Shown here in pieces: positions 7,054 through 17,660 of a stretch of 64,000 bases of DNA. Within the stretch, counting starts at the first letter, position 1; each line of letters begins with the position of its first letter. Source of the stretch: Vulgatibacter sp035565615 (GTDB lineage: Bacteria; Myxococcota; Myxococcia; Myxococcales; Vulgatibacteraceae); the NCBI GenBank assembly GCA_035565615.1, contig DATMSB010000165.1, positions 6,358-70,357 of the forward strand, read 5' to 3'. A program made the translations under genes and the position numbers. Under the pieces are notes generated by a model. The model searched no databases. It had not been told where the DNA came from and saw nothing but the letters and a program-made list of their open reading frames with translations.

Positions 7054-9399
7054 ATGGTCCCCGTCCCAGCGCACCCGAGGGAGGAGCACGCGGGACCGCC
7101 GCCGATCGAGCTCGCGATCGAGGGTATGAACTGCGCGTCGTGCGTGGGGCGGGTGGAGCGCGCCCTGCGCGCGGTGCCGGGGGTGGTCTCGACCCACGTG
7201 AACCTGGCCACCGAGCGGGCCGCCGTGGTGATCGGCGAGGAGGTGGACCCCGCCCGGCTGATCGACGCGGTTCGCGAGGCGGGCTACGCCGCGCGGCGCC
7301 TGGAGGCCATCGACCCCGAGGCGGAGGAGGCGCGCCGCGCCAAGGAGAGCGCCGCCCTGCGCCGGGATCTGGCGATCGCCGCGCTCCTCACCGCGCCGGT
7401 CTTCGCGCTGGAGATGGGATCGCACTTCATCCCCGGCCTCGCCGGGTGGATCGATCGGAGCCTCGGCACCCGCACGAGCTGGTGGATCCAGTTCGCGCTG
7501 ACCTCCGCTCTGCTCTTCGGCCCCGGCCTCCGCTTCCTTCGCGCGGGGATCCCCGCCCTGCTCCGCCGGGCGCCGGACATGAACTCGCTGGTGGCGGTGG
7601 GGACGCTGGCGGCCTACGGCTTCTCGGTGGTGGCGACCTTCGCCTCCTCGCTGCTGCCGGCGGGGACGGTCCACGTCTACTACGAGGCCGCCGCGGTCAT
7701 CGTCACCCTCATCCTCCTCGGCAGGTACCTGGAGGCGAAGGCGAAGGGCCGCACCTCCCAGGCGATCCAGCGCCTCGTCGGCCTCCAGCCGAAGACCGCC
7801 CGGGTGCGGCGCGGCGGCGCCGCGGTCGAGATCGCCGTGGCCGAGGTCCTGCCGGGCGACGTGGTGGAGGTGCGGCCCGGCGAGCGCGTGCCGGTCGACG
7901 GCACGGTGATCGAGGGCGGCAGCTTCGTCGACGAGTCGATGATCACCGGCGAGCCCGTCCCCGTGCAGAAGGGCGAGGGTGCGGAGGTGGTGGGCGGCAC
8001 CGTCAACCAGACTGGCGCCCTCGCCTTCCGCGCCACCGCCGTGGGGAGCCGCACCGTCCTCGCCCAGATCATCCGCATGGTCGAGCAGGCGCAAGGGTCC
8101 AAGCTCCCCATCCAGGCGCTCGTCGATCGCGTCACCCTCTGGTTCGTCCCCGCGGTGATGGCGGCGGCGGCGCTGACCTTCGTGGTGTGGCTGGCCTTCG
8201 GCCCCGAGCCGGCGCTCACCTTCGGCCTGGTGAACGCGGTGGCGGTGCTGATCATCGCCTGCCCCTGCGCCATGGGCCTGGCCACGCCGACCTCGATCAT
8301 GGTGGGGACGGGGCGGGGCGCCGAGCTGGGCGTGCTCTTCCGCAAGGGAGACGCGCTGCAGCGGCTGAAGGAGGCCCGGGTCGTCGCCGTGGACAAGACG
8401 GGGACGCTCACGGTGGGCAGGCCCGCGCTCACCGATCTCGAGGTGGTGGAGGGCTTCGAGCGGGACGAGGTCCTCGCTCGGATCGCCGCGGTCGAGGATC
8501 GATCCGAACACCCGATCGCCCGCACCATCGTGGAGGCGGCGAAGGCGGAGGGGCTCGCGCTGCCCGAGGTGCAGGCCTTCGAGTCCATCACCGGCTTCGG
8601 CGTCCGCGCCACGGTCGGCGGCGCCCGGGTGGAGATCGGCGCCGATCGCCTCATGACGCGCCTCGGGCTGGAGCCGTCCGCCTTCGCGGCGCTCGCCTCG
8701 CGGCTGGGGGAGCAGGGCAAGTCCCCGCTCTACGCCGCGATCGACGGCAGGCTCGCGGCAATCCTGGCGGTGGCCGACCCCATCAAGGAGACGACGCCGG
8801 GGGCGATCGCGGCCCTGCACGCGCTCGGCCTCCGGGTGGCGATGATCACCGGCGACAACCGCCGCACCGCGGAGGCCATCGCCAGGCAGCTCGGCATCGA
8901 CGAGGTCGAGGCCGAGGTCCTCCCCGGCGACAAGGTGAAGGCGATCCGCCGGCTGCGGAAGGCGCACGGGGGCGTCGCCTTCGTCGGCGACGGGATCAAC
9001 GACGCGCCGGCCCTCGCCAAGGCCGACGTGGGCATCGCCATCGGGACCGGCACCGACGTCGCGATCGAGGCGGCGGACGTGGTGCTGATGTCCGGCAACC
9101 TCGAGGGCGTCCCCAACGCCATCGCCCTCTCCAAGGCCACCATCGGCAACATCCGCCAGAACCTCTTCTGGGCCTTCGCGTACAACACGGCGCTGATCCC
9201 CATCGCCGCCGGCCTGCTCCACCCGCTGGGCGGCCCGCTCCTGTCGCCGGTGTTCGCCGCCGTCGCGATGGCGCTCTCCAGCGTCTTCGTCCTCGGCAAC
9301 GCGCTGCGGCTGCGCCGCTTCCGCCCGCCCCTGGCCGGCCACCGCGCCGAGCCCGCGTCCGAGCGCGCCCTCGCGGCCTCGGCGGGGGGCGCCGGATGA
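7054..9399 (+). CDS. copA: Copper-exporting P1B-type ATPase
   Basis: A 781-residue P1B-1 ATPase. In order: one N-terminal heavy-metal-associated domain with Cys27-x2-Cys30 (MNCASC), eight expected membrane segments, the TGEP actuator loop, the transmembrane CPC motif (Cys403, Cys405), phosphorylated Asp447 in DKTGTLT, the SEHPIA nucleotide-domain motif and GDGINDAPAL. The CPC motif with these flanks is typical of Cu(I) export from cytoplasm to periplasm. An ATG at 7054 follows AGGAGAGG at 7041-7048; the GTG at 7033 in the same frame is too close to that site. The upstream MerR-like promoter fits copper induction. The GC-rich tail after about residue 760 is unstructured. Confidence 0.93.
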   Translation: MVPVPAHPREEHAGPPPIELAIEGMNCASCVGRVERALRAVPGVVSTHVNLATERAAVVIGEEVDPARLIDAVREAGYAARRLEAIDPEAEEARRAKESAALRRDLAIAALLTAPVFALEMGSHFIPGLAGWIDRSLGTRTSWWIQFALTSALLFGPGLRFLRAGIPALLRRAPDMNSLVAVGTLAAYGFSVVATFASSLLPAGTVHVYYEAAAVIVTLILLGRYLEAKAKGRTSQAIQRLVGLQPKTARVRRGGAAVEIAVAEVLPGDVVEVRPGERVPVDGTVIEGGSFVDESMITGEPVPVQKGEGAEVVGGTVNQTGALAFRATAVGSRTVLAQIIRMVEQAQGSKLPIQALVDRVTLWFVPAVMAAAALTFVVWLAFGPEPALTFGLVNAVAVLIIACPCAMGLATPTSIMVGTGRGAELGVLFRKGDALQRLKEARVVAVDKTGTLTVGRPALTDLEVVEGFERDEVLARIAAVEDRSEHPIARTIVEAAKAEGLALPEVQAFESITGFGVRATVGGARVEIGADRLMTRLGLEPSAFAALASRLGEQGKSPLYAAIDGRLAAILAVADPIKETTPGAIAALHALGLRVAMITGDNRRTAEAIARQLGIDEVEAEVLPGDKVKAIRRLRKAHGGVAFVGDGINDAPALAKADVGIAIGTGTDVAIEAADVVLMSGNLEGVPNAIALSKATIGNIRQNLFWAFAYNTALIPIAAGLLHPLGGPLLSPVFAAVAMALSSVFVLGNALRLRRFRPPLAGHRAEPASERALAASAGGAG

Positions 9400-9421
9400 C
9401 CACCGGCGAGGGGGCCCGCCT

Positions 9422-9847
9422 TCACAACCGCTTTCGGCTCGCCTCCCGCCGCGCGTCGAGGCTCCACGGCCCGGGCCCCGCGGTGGCCAGGTAGAGGAAG
9501 ACGAAGAGGAGGAGGAGGGCCGGCTCGCCCCCGTTCGAGATGGGCCAGAAGCCCATGGGTGCGTGCGCCATGAGGTACGCGACCGCCATCTCGACGGCCA
9601 GCAGGAGCGCCGCGGGTCTGGTGAAGAGACCGATCACCACCAGCGCCGCGACGAAGAACTCGAGGATCCCCGCGAGGCCGAGGAGCGAGAAGAGGGGCAC
9701 GGCCTCCCCAGAGCCCCCGGCGCCTCCGAGCGCGCCGAAGAGCTTCTGTGCGCCGTGCTGCATCATGAGCAGCGCCGGGACGATCCGGAGGAGGCCGTGG
9801 GCGACGACGCGGAAGCGGGCGAGGGTCTCGCTGGAGGGCTTCTTCAT
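9422..9847 (-). CDS. DoxX-family membrane protein
   Basis: A 141-residue protein with four predicted membrane helices (about residues 18-38, 52-74, 78-94, 108-123). It carries the DoxX features HGAQKLFG after helix 1 and a GLAGILEFFVA second helix. DoxX proteins are small quinone- or redox-linked membrane proteins, often with thiosulfate or oxidative-stress genes; the role here is unknown. The ATG at 9845-9847 precedes MKKPSSETLARF. It is convergent with copA, 22 bases apart. Confidence 0.8.
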   Translation of the reverse strand: MKKPSSETLARFRVVAHGLLRIVPALLMMQHGAQKLFGALGGAGGSGEAVPLFSLLGLAGILEFFVAALVVIGLFTRPAALLLAVEMAVAYLMAHAPMGFWPISNGGEPALLLLFVFLYLATAGPGPWSLDARREASRKRL

Positions 9848-10262
9848 CCTCGAAGTGTACCGGATGGAGGGCCTCCGCGAAGCAGGGGAGAAGCGGCCGA
9901 GCGTCCGCCGGTGAACCTCCGACGTCGAGCCGCGGCGCCTTCGACGACCGGCTGGCGATCTCCCTCGCACGAGGACCATCGGGGCGGGCCGCGCTCGGCG
10001 GACGGGAGGGGATACGGGGCGCCGCGGTGACCCTCGCCCGATCGTCGCCGAGAATACAGTTCCCGGTATGCCCCGCCCGTCGCGAGGGGCTACCCTTCCG
10101 CTTCTCCGAAGGGATCGGCACGGTCTCGATGCAGCACCACGAGGCGGCGCGCGCGCTCGGCGAGCCGCCGAACGCCCTGATTGCGGCGCGCGAACGGTCG
10201 AGAGACCCACAGGAGGCGCGGGTGCTTCCGCCACGGCCCGGGTCGAAGAGGATGCGCCGTCC
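9848..10262. other. Non-coding stretch upstream of the BASS transporter
   Basis: About 415 bases with open frames on both strands but no family resemblance, signal peptide or ribosome-site/start pair that I trust. It should hold the promoters of the divergent DoxX and BASS genes. An AGGAGG at about 10210 is followed by an out-of-frame GTG. The composition differs little from its neighbours. Confidence 0.4.
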
Positions 10263-11174
10263 ATGAGAGAAGCCCTCGCCTTGACGGGGAACATCGCGGT
10301 CGTCGTCTTCACGGTGACCAGCCTCTCCACCGTGGGGTTCTCGTATCGCGTCTCGCGGATCCTGGAGCCGCTGCGCAACGTCCGCCAGGTGTTCCGGGCG
10401 CTGGTCTGCAACTTCGTCCTGGTCCCGGTCCTGGCCATCGGGATCGAGCGGATGATCCCGCTGGATCCGCCGCTCGCCATCGGGCTCTTCCTGCTCGCGG
10501 GCTCGGCGGGGGCGCCGTTCCTCATCAAGCTGGCGCAGGCGGCGAAGAGCGACATCGCGCTCTGCGCGGCGCTCCTGCTGCTCCTCGTCCCCTCGACGGT
10601 GGTCTTCCTTCCGTTCTACGTGCCGATGGCCACGGCGGACCCTTCTCTCCGCGACCTGAACTACACGCCTTCGAGCGTCCTGGCGATCGGCGCCCCGCTC
10701 CTCTCCACCCTGCTCGTGCCGCTCGTGCTCGGCCTCGTCACGAGGGCGGTGGCGCCGCGCGTGGCCGTCCGGCTCGCCCCCGTCGGACGCAAGCTGTCGA
10801 CCCTTTCCCTCGTCGTGGCGGTGGGATCGATCTTCGGCGCCAACCTCCCCCAGTTCGTCGGGATCCTGAAGACGGGGGCGATCCCCGCCGCGGCCCTGCT
10901 CATCGTGGGCGCCTTCCTGATCGGCTTCCTGATCAGCCGCCGCGACACCAGCTCCGTCCTCGGCCTGGGGACGGCGCAGCGGAACGTCGCCGCCGCCATG
11001 GTGGTCGCGTCCCAGGACTTCGACGATCCGGGCGTGCTGGTGATGGTGACCGCCTGCGTCCTCACGGCGCTGGCGGTGCTCTTTCCGATCTCCTGGCTGC
11101 TGAGCCGGCAGAGGCCGCGGGTCGGCCTTCCCATTCAGGGAGACGGTCCCGATCCGGTCGCCAGGGGCGCTTGA
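10263..11174 (+). CDS. Bile acid:sodium symporter (BASS/ACR3-superfamily) transporter
   Basis: A 303-residue integral membrane protein with nine or ten hydrophobic segments. It has the BASS hallmark crossing motif near the C-terminus (GLGTAQRNVAAAMVVA) with the conserved polar TAQRN segment, and the first crossing near LLAGSAGAPFLIKLA. The family moves organic anions such as bile acids, pantoate or sulfonates with sodium; the substrate cannot be told from sequence. The ATG at 10263 begins MREALALTG; no strong SD is visible. The 3' end meets the antisense MgtC-like reading frame. Confidence 0.8.
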   Translation: MREALALTGNIAVVVFTVTSLSTVGFSYRVSRILEPLRNVRQVFRALVCNFVLVPVLAIGIERMIPLDPPLAIGLFLLAGSAGAPFLIKLAQAAKSDIALCAALLLLLVPSTVVFLPFYVPMATADPSLRDLNYTPSSVLAIGAPLLSTLLVPLVLGLVTRAVAPRVAVRLAPVGRKLSTLSLVVAVGSIFGANLPQFVGILKTGAIPAAALLIVGAFLIGFLISRRDTSSVLGLGTAQRNVAAAMVVASQDFDDPGVLVMVTACVLTALAVLFPISWLLSRQRPRVGLPIQGDGPDPVARGA

Positions 11175-11636
11175 GCCCCGCCCTCCGCTCGTCCTCGCCA
11201 GGGACGCCTCGGCCTCGTCCGGGATCCGCTTGAGGGGCTGGAGGAGGCGGAGCGCGGCGAGGGTCGCCGCGGAGAGCGCCGCCCCGAGGACGTAGAGCCG
11301 GTAGGCCGCGGCGATGCCCACGCTCACCGTGACCCAGAGGCTGACGGCCGTGGCGAGGCCGTAGATCTCGGCGCGCCCCTTGAAGATCGCGCCGGCGCCG
11401 ATGAAGCCGATCCCGCTCACCAGCGCCTGGAAGACGCGCGCCTGGCTCTCGAGGGAATCGTGGAAGGCGAACTGACCGATCTCGATGTAGGCGTTCGCCC
11501 CCTTGGCCAGGAGGGGATAGGTGCGGATCCCCGGGCCGAATTCGTGGCGCTCGCGATCCCATCCCACGGGGATCCCGAGGGCGAAGGCGATCCCGAGGTC
11601 GAGCGGCATCCCCGGGAGCGCGTCCCAGGCGGTCAT
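11175..11636 (-). CDS. MgtC/SapB-family membrane protein, no stop codon near the end of homology
   Basis: From the ATG at 11634-11636 the frame encodes an MgtC/SapB membrane domain: DLGIAFALGIPVGWDRE, the conserved GIRTYPLLAKGA, VSGIGFIGAGAIFKG and GLATAVSLWVTVSVGIA, with four hydrophobic helices over about 135 residues. Recognisable sequence ends near KRIPDEAEAS. The frame then stays open antisense through the BASS gene to a first in-frame stop at 8730, so the natural terminus is not evident. The start overlaps the stop of the upstream MgtC-like frame as ATGA, indicating translational coupling. MgtC-type proteins affect Mg2+/phosphate homeostasis or modulate P-type ATPases. The listed end is where homology ends, not a stop. 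Confidence 0.6.
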
Positions 11637-11956
11637 CTCGTCTCCCGCCAGCGCCCGAGGAGCGCCTGTGCCGCGACCGCCGCGGCGCTGAGCACGGAGA
11701 GGGACACGGCGAGGAGGGTGGCGCCGAGCCCGGCGGCGGCGCCGATCGCGCCGGTGACCCACGGGCGCACCGCCTTGGTGATCCCGCGGGAGGTCTCGGA
11801 GGACTTGAGGATGGCGCCGGTGCCCACGAATCCGATGCCGGCGAGGCCCACGGCGCTGCGGTGCGGCCCGGGCTCCCATCCCACCGGGAGCGCCAGCAGG
11901 GCGGCGAGCACCAGCCGGAGGGCGTGATCGAGGAGCGGGTGATCCTCCGGCGTCAT
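11633..11956 (-). CDS. Short MgtC/SapB-like protein with an internal deletion
   Basis: A 107-residue frame starting at ATG 11954-11956. It begins like MgtC (ALRLVLAALLALPVGWE), then jumps straight to VGLAGIGFVGTGAILKSSE and GITKAVRPWVTGAIGAAAGLG. About 50 residues normally found between these blocks, including the second helix and the LRTHxLVxLG motif, are absent. It is coupled by ATGA to the next MgtC frame. It could be a decayed copy or a reduced partner subunit. Longer frames starting at 12121 would run through the ArsR operator and are rejected. Confidence 0.55.
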   Translation of the reverse strand: MTPEDHPLLDHALRLVLAALLALPVGWEPGPHRSAVGLAGIGFVGTGAILKSSETSRGITKAVRPWVTGAIGAAAGLGATLLAVSLSVLSAAAVAAQALLGRWRETR

Positions 11957-12093
11957 CCGTGCCCTCGCCAAAGGCGGACCTGCACGATCCTTCCCCCATG
12001 CTGCCAGGGTCCGCCGCTCCTCGGCGCCCCCGCGCCCTGGCCGGGGGTCGGCGGACGGACCTTGGCTCTCGACGAGCGGGGCTCGACAGACAG

Positions 12094-12109
12094 ATAAGCG
12101 TAGGCTTAT
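12094..12109 (+). promoter_or_regulatory. Palindromic ArsR operator (ATAAGC-N4-GCTTAT)
   Basis: A perfect inverted repeat with 6-base arms at 12094-12099 and 12104-12109 lies 10 bases upstream of the arsR ATG, and TTATAA follows it directly. AT-rich palindromes of this kind at the start of ArsR-AHSA1 operons are typical autorepression sites. The short distance leaves room for only a very short leader. Confidence 0.6.
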
Positions 12110-12119
12110 AAGTGCAGCC

Positions 12120-12443
12120 ATGCAGCGAGCCGCCGAGAACCGGATCTTTCAGGCCCTCGCCGACCCCAGCCGCCGGGCGATCTTCGAGGCGCTCACGGAG
12201 GGAGAGGCGGCGGTGAAGGATCTCAAGGCGCGCTTCCACATCTCGCAGCCGGCGGTCTCGCAGCACCTGGCCACCCTGCGGGAGGCGGGCCTCGTGAACG
12301 GCCGGCGCGACGGTCGTCACGTCTACTACCGGGTGGAGCCGCGCGGGCTGAAGCCGCTCGTCGACTGGATCGCCCACTACCGCGCCTTCTGGGCGGATCG
12401 CGTCGATCGCCTGGAGGACCTGCTGAAGAGGATGGACCAGTGA
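12120..12443 (+). CDS. ArsR/SmtB-family transcriptional regulator
   Basis: A 107-residue winged-helix repressor of the non-metal (AHSA1-linked) ArsR subgroup. The opening is IFQALADPSRRAIFEAL. The recognition helix region is HISQPAVSQHLATLREAGLV, the wing RRDGRHVYYRVEP, and the C-terminal helix YRAFWADRVDRLEDLL. No CxC metal motif is present, so the inducer is unknown. First gene of the operon arsR-AHSA1-UvrA-like; its stop overlaps the GTG of the next gene. The palindrome just upstream suggests self-repression. Confidence 0.9.
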   Translation: MQRAAENRIFQALADPSRRAIFEALTEGEAAVKDLKARFHISQPAVSQHLATLREAGLVNGRRDGRHVYYRVEPRGLKPLVDWIAHYRAFWADRVDRLEDLLKRMDQ

Positions 12444-12880
12444 GCTTCGTAGACAAGACCGCGCGAGGGCAGTCCACGACGATCGAGTTCGAGTTCGATC
12501 TGCCCCATCCTCCCCGGAAGGTGTGGCGGGCCCTCACCGAGCCGGCGCTGCTCGCGGAGTGGCTGCTGCCCGTTGTCGAGATGGAGCTCGCGCCGGGGGC
12601 CGCGCTCCGGTTCCAGGCGCCGCCGCAGCCCGGCTGGGACGGTCGCGTGGACGGCCGGATCCTCGAGGTCGAGCCTCACCGAAGGCTGCGCTACACCTGG
12701 GTCGTCGGCGACCTGGACACCACCGTCACCTTCACCCTCGAGCCCACGGCGACGGGCACCCGGCTGTCACTGGTGCACGAGGGCTTCCGCGAGGATCAGA
12801 AGAAGAACTTCGGCGGCGCCCGCTACGGCTGGAGGATGATGGGCGGCAAGCTCGTCGAGGTCCTCGACGAGGCCGCATGA
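12440..12880 (+). CDS. SRPBCC/AHSA1-domain protein
   Basis: A 146-residue START-like (AHSA1) domain protein: IEFEFDLPHPPRKVWRALTEP at the first strand and helix, then AEWLLP, GRILEVEPHRRLRYTWV, and the C-terminal helix NFGGARYGWRMMGGKLVE. Its GTG start overlaps the ArsR stop, with GAAGAGGA upstream. Proteins of this type bind hydrophobic ligands or act as Hsp90-activator-like folds; next to ArsR and a UvrA-like ATPase they may bind the compound the operon responds to, which is inference. The stop overlaps ATGA with an alternative start of the next gene. Confidence 0.88.
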   Translation: MSFVDKTARGQSTTIEFEFDLPHPPRKVWRALTEPALLAEWLLPVVEMELAPGAALRFQAPPQPGWDGRVDGRILEVEPHRRLRYTWVVGDLDTTVTFTLEPTATGTRLSLVHEGFREDQKKNFGGARYGWRMMGGKLVEVLDEAA

Positions 12881-12936
12881 ACTCCCCACGCCCGCGCCGC
12901 CGTCGCCCGACCGAAGGTTCGACGAAGGATTCCGAC

Positions 12937-15333
<2,397 letters not shown>

Positions 15334-15409
15334 GGCGGCGCTACGGGGCCACCCTCCTCGCCCCCGCAAGGGGTCGGGTGCCGGCGTTCCCGAGGGACGA
15401 GGCGTCGTC

Positions 15410-15560
15410 CGCACCCGCCGTTGGTGACCAGCACCGCGCCCTGGCGCGCGCAGGTCGGGAAGCGCCTCGTTCACCGCGGCGACCTGACCGAACCGCTCCG
15501 CCACCGCGTTGGCGATGCCCGGTCCGTACCCTGCCGCGAGGATCGTCTCGCCGGCCGGGG
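15410..15560 (-). pseudogene. Remnant of an SDR (GYGPGI-type) oxidoreductase
   Basis: The minus strand reads GETILAAGYGPGIANAVAERFGQ, the nucleotide-binding start of a short-chain dehydrogenase subgroup. It is joined directly to VAAVNEALPDLRA, which belongs about 100 residues later in that family, and after a frameshift to AVLVTNGG at about 15415-15435. The catalytic region is missing. The remaining bases in 15334-15734 show nothing else recognisable beyond the mtnN ribosome site. Confidence 0.6.
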
Positions 15561-15734
15561 GCCGCCAGGGAAAAGACGGGTGGCGGCGGCCCGCGACCGG
15601 GCCGCGCGAATCGCCGGGCCGACTTCGCGGTTGAGGATCGCCCGCGCGGCGGGGTATCGCGAGGGGACCCGGTGCGCGAGCGACGAGCATCCGCTGGCGC
15701 CCCGAAAGGGAGCGCGGGGAGGAGCGGAGGAGCA

Positions 15735-16481
15735 ATGGTGAAGATCGGGATCATGGGCGCGATGCCGGAGGAGATCGCGGGCCTCGTCGAGGCGATGGGG
15801 CCGAAGCGGGAGCAGGTGGAGGTGGGGCGGCGCACCTACCACGCCGGCGAGCTCTTCGGGCACGAGGCGGTGATCGTCTTCTCCCGCTGGGGGAAGGTGG
15901 CGGCGGCGACGACCGCGGCGGAGCTCCTGGCCCGCCACGGCGTGGGGCGGATCCTCTTCACGGGCGTGGCGGGGGCGGCCCGCTCCGACCTGCGGGTGGG
16001 CGACGTGGTGGTGGGGCGCACCCTCTACCAGCACGACATGGACGGCTCGCCCCTCTTCCCCCGGCACGAGATCCCGCTGCTGGGGGTGACCGGCTTCGAG
16101 ACGGACGCCTCGGCCCGGCGGGAGGCGGTGCGTGCGGCGGAGCGGTTCCTCGCCCGGCACCCGATCGACGGCGACGTCGCCCGGGAGTTCGGGATCGGCG
16201 CACCCAAGGTGGTGGAGGGGGCGATCGCCAGCGGGGACAAGTTCTTCGCGGCGAGGGAGGAGCTCGACGAGCTGCGCGGCCGCCTGCCCGACGTGGCGTG
16301 CGTGGAGATGGAGGGCGCCGCCGTCGCCCAGGTCTGCCACGAGTATGGCATTCCGTTCACCGCGATCCGCACGATCTCGGACGCGGCCGACGAGGGGGCA
16401 CCTGTCGACTTCGCCCGCTTCGTCCGCCTGGTGGCGAGCCGCTACTCGCTGGGGATCGTCCGCTCCCTGCTCGCCGCCTGA
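15735..16481 (+). CDS. mtnN: 5'-methylthioadenosine/S-adenosylhomocysteine nucleosidase
   Basis: A 248-residue MTA/SAH nucleosidase. It has the start KIGIMGAMPEEI, GVAGAARSDLRVGDVV, IASGDKFF, the substrate-ribose motif VEMEGAAVAQV and the catalytic aspartate block ISDAADE. It hydrolyses adenine from MTA and SAH, recycling SAM by-products from methylation and polyamine synthesis. ATG 15735 follows GGAGG at 15727-15731. The released adenine could be salvaged by the nearby apt product. Single gene; a bidirectional hairpin separates it from gloA. Confidence 0.93.
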   Translation: MVKIGIMGAMPEEIAGLVEAMGPKREQVEVGRRTYHAGELFGHEAVIVFSRWGKVAAATTAAELLARHGVGRILFTGVAGAARSDLRVGDVVVGRTLYQHDMDGSPLFPRHEIPLLGVTGFETDASARREAVRAAERFLARHPIDGDVAREFGIGAPKVVEGAIASGDKFFAAREELDELRGRLPDVACVEMEGAAVAQVCHEYGIPFTAIRTISDAADEGAPVDFARFVRLVASRYSLGIVRSLLAA

Positions 16482-16483
16482 CC

Positions 16484-16516
16484 CGCGCGGGCCGGATCCG
16501 GGGCCCGACCCGCGCG
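16484..16516. terminator. Possible bidirectional terminator between mtnN and gloA
   Basis: CGCGCGGG (16484-16491) pairs with CCCGCGCG (16509-16516) around a 17-base loop that itself contains GGATCC. It lies between two convergent stop codons (16481 and 16535). Confidence 0.4.
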
Positions 16517-16534
16517 CGTCGATGCGGCGATCGA

Positions 16535-16936
<402 letters not shown>

Positions 16937-16994
16937 AGCGCACGGCCTCTCCTCGATCCACGCCCCGGGTGCGCCTCGTCGAGCGCCGTGCGGG

Positions 16995-17513
16995 TCAGTA
17001 CCGGACGAGGGAGCGGACCGTGCGGCCCGCGAGCGCCTTGCGGCCCTCGAGAAAGGCGAGCTCGACGACGAACGCCAGCGAGGCGACCACGCCGCCGCGC
17101 CGCTCCACCAGCCGGCTCGCCGCCGCCGCGGTCCCGCCGGTGGCGAGCAGATCGTCCACGACGAGGACGCGCTCCCCGGGCAGGACGGCGTCCTCGTGGA
17201 TCTCGAGCACCCCCTTGCCGTACTCGAGGCTGTACTCCTCCCGATCCGTCCGCCACGGGAGCTTCCCCGGCTTGCGGACGATGGAGAAGCCCTTGCCGAG
17301 GAGGCAGGCGAGGGCCGAGCCGAAGATGAAGCCGCGCGCCTCGATCCCGACGATCCGATCGATCCGATCCCGGGACGCGTACTCCGCCAGGCCGTCCACG
17401 GCGCCTCGAAAGGCCACGGGATCCGCGATCAGAGGCGTGAGATCCTTGAAGACGATTCCGTCCTTCGGGAACCCCACGACGTCGCGGATCCGCTCACGAA
17501 TCCTGTTCTCCAT
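16995..17513 (-). CDS. apt: Adenine phosphoribosyltransferase
   Basis: A 172-residue phosphoribosyltransferase. It has FPKDGIVFKDLTPLI, GIEARGFIFGSALA, the flexible loop RKPGKLPW and the PRPP-binding VLVVDDLLATGGTA. It converts adenine and PRPP to AMP, a salvage step that matches the mtnN product 500 bases away. ATG 17511-17513 has a GAGAGGT site. The frame continues upstream without a stop but as a shadow of the divergent alcohol dehydrogenase. Confidence 0.95.
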   Translation of the reverse strand: MENRIRERIRDVVGFPKDGIVFKDLTPLIADPVAFRGAVDGLAEYASRDRIDRIVGIEARGFIFGSALACLLGKGFSIVRKPGKLPWRTDREEYSLEYGKGVLEIHEDAVLPGERVLVVDDLLATGGTAAAASRLVERRGGVVASLAFVVELAFLEGRKALAGRTVRSLVRY

Positions 17514-17660
17514 CGGCACCTCTCGGAGCGGTTTGTATGGGACGCGACCTCTCGCTTCAAGCCGCGTCGTGCCCCCGGGCGCCCGCCCCGAAGGCGGGCT
17601 GGCGCGACGCACGGCGGGCGGTAGGTTCTTCCCTCCCTCCTCGAAGGAAAGGCTCGTGCG

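Noticed and set aside
6823..9342. An 839-codon minus-strand frame antisense to copA
   Set aside because: His/Asp/Gly/Arg-rich shadow of the copA codon pattern; no start with ribosome site and no family match.
8730..12377. A 1215-codon minus-strand open frame running from upstream of the ArsR gene to inside copA
   Set aside because: Only the MgtC-like part (11175-11636) resembles a protein. The rest is antisense to intact BASS, DoxX-region and ArsR genes and has the Arg/Gly/Pro-rich composition of shadow frames in GC-rich DNA.
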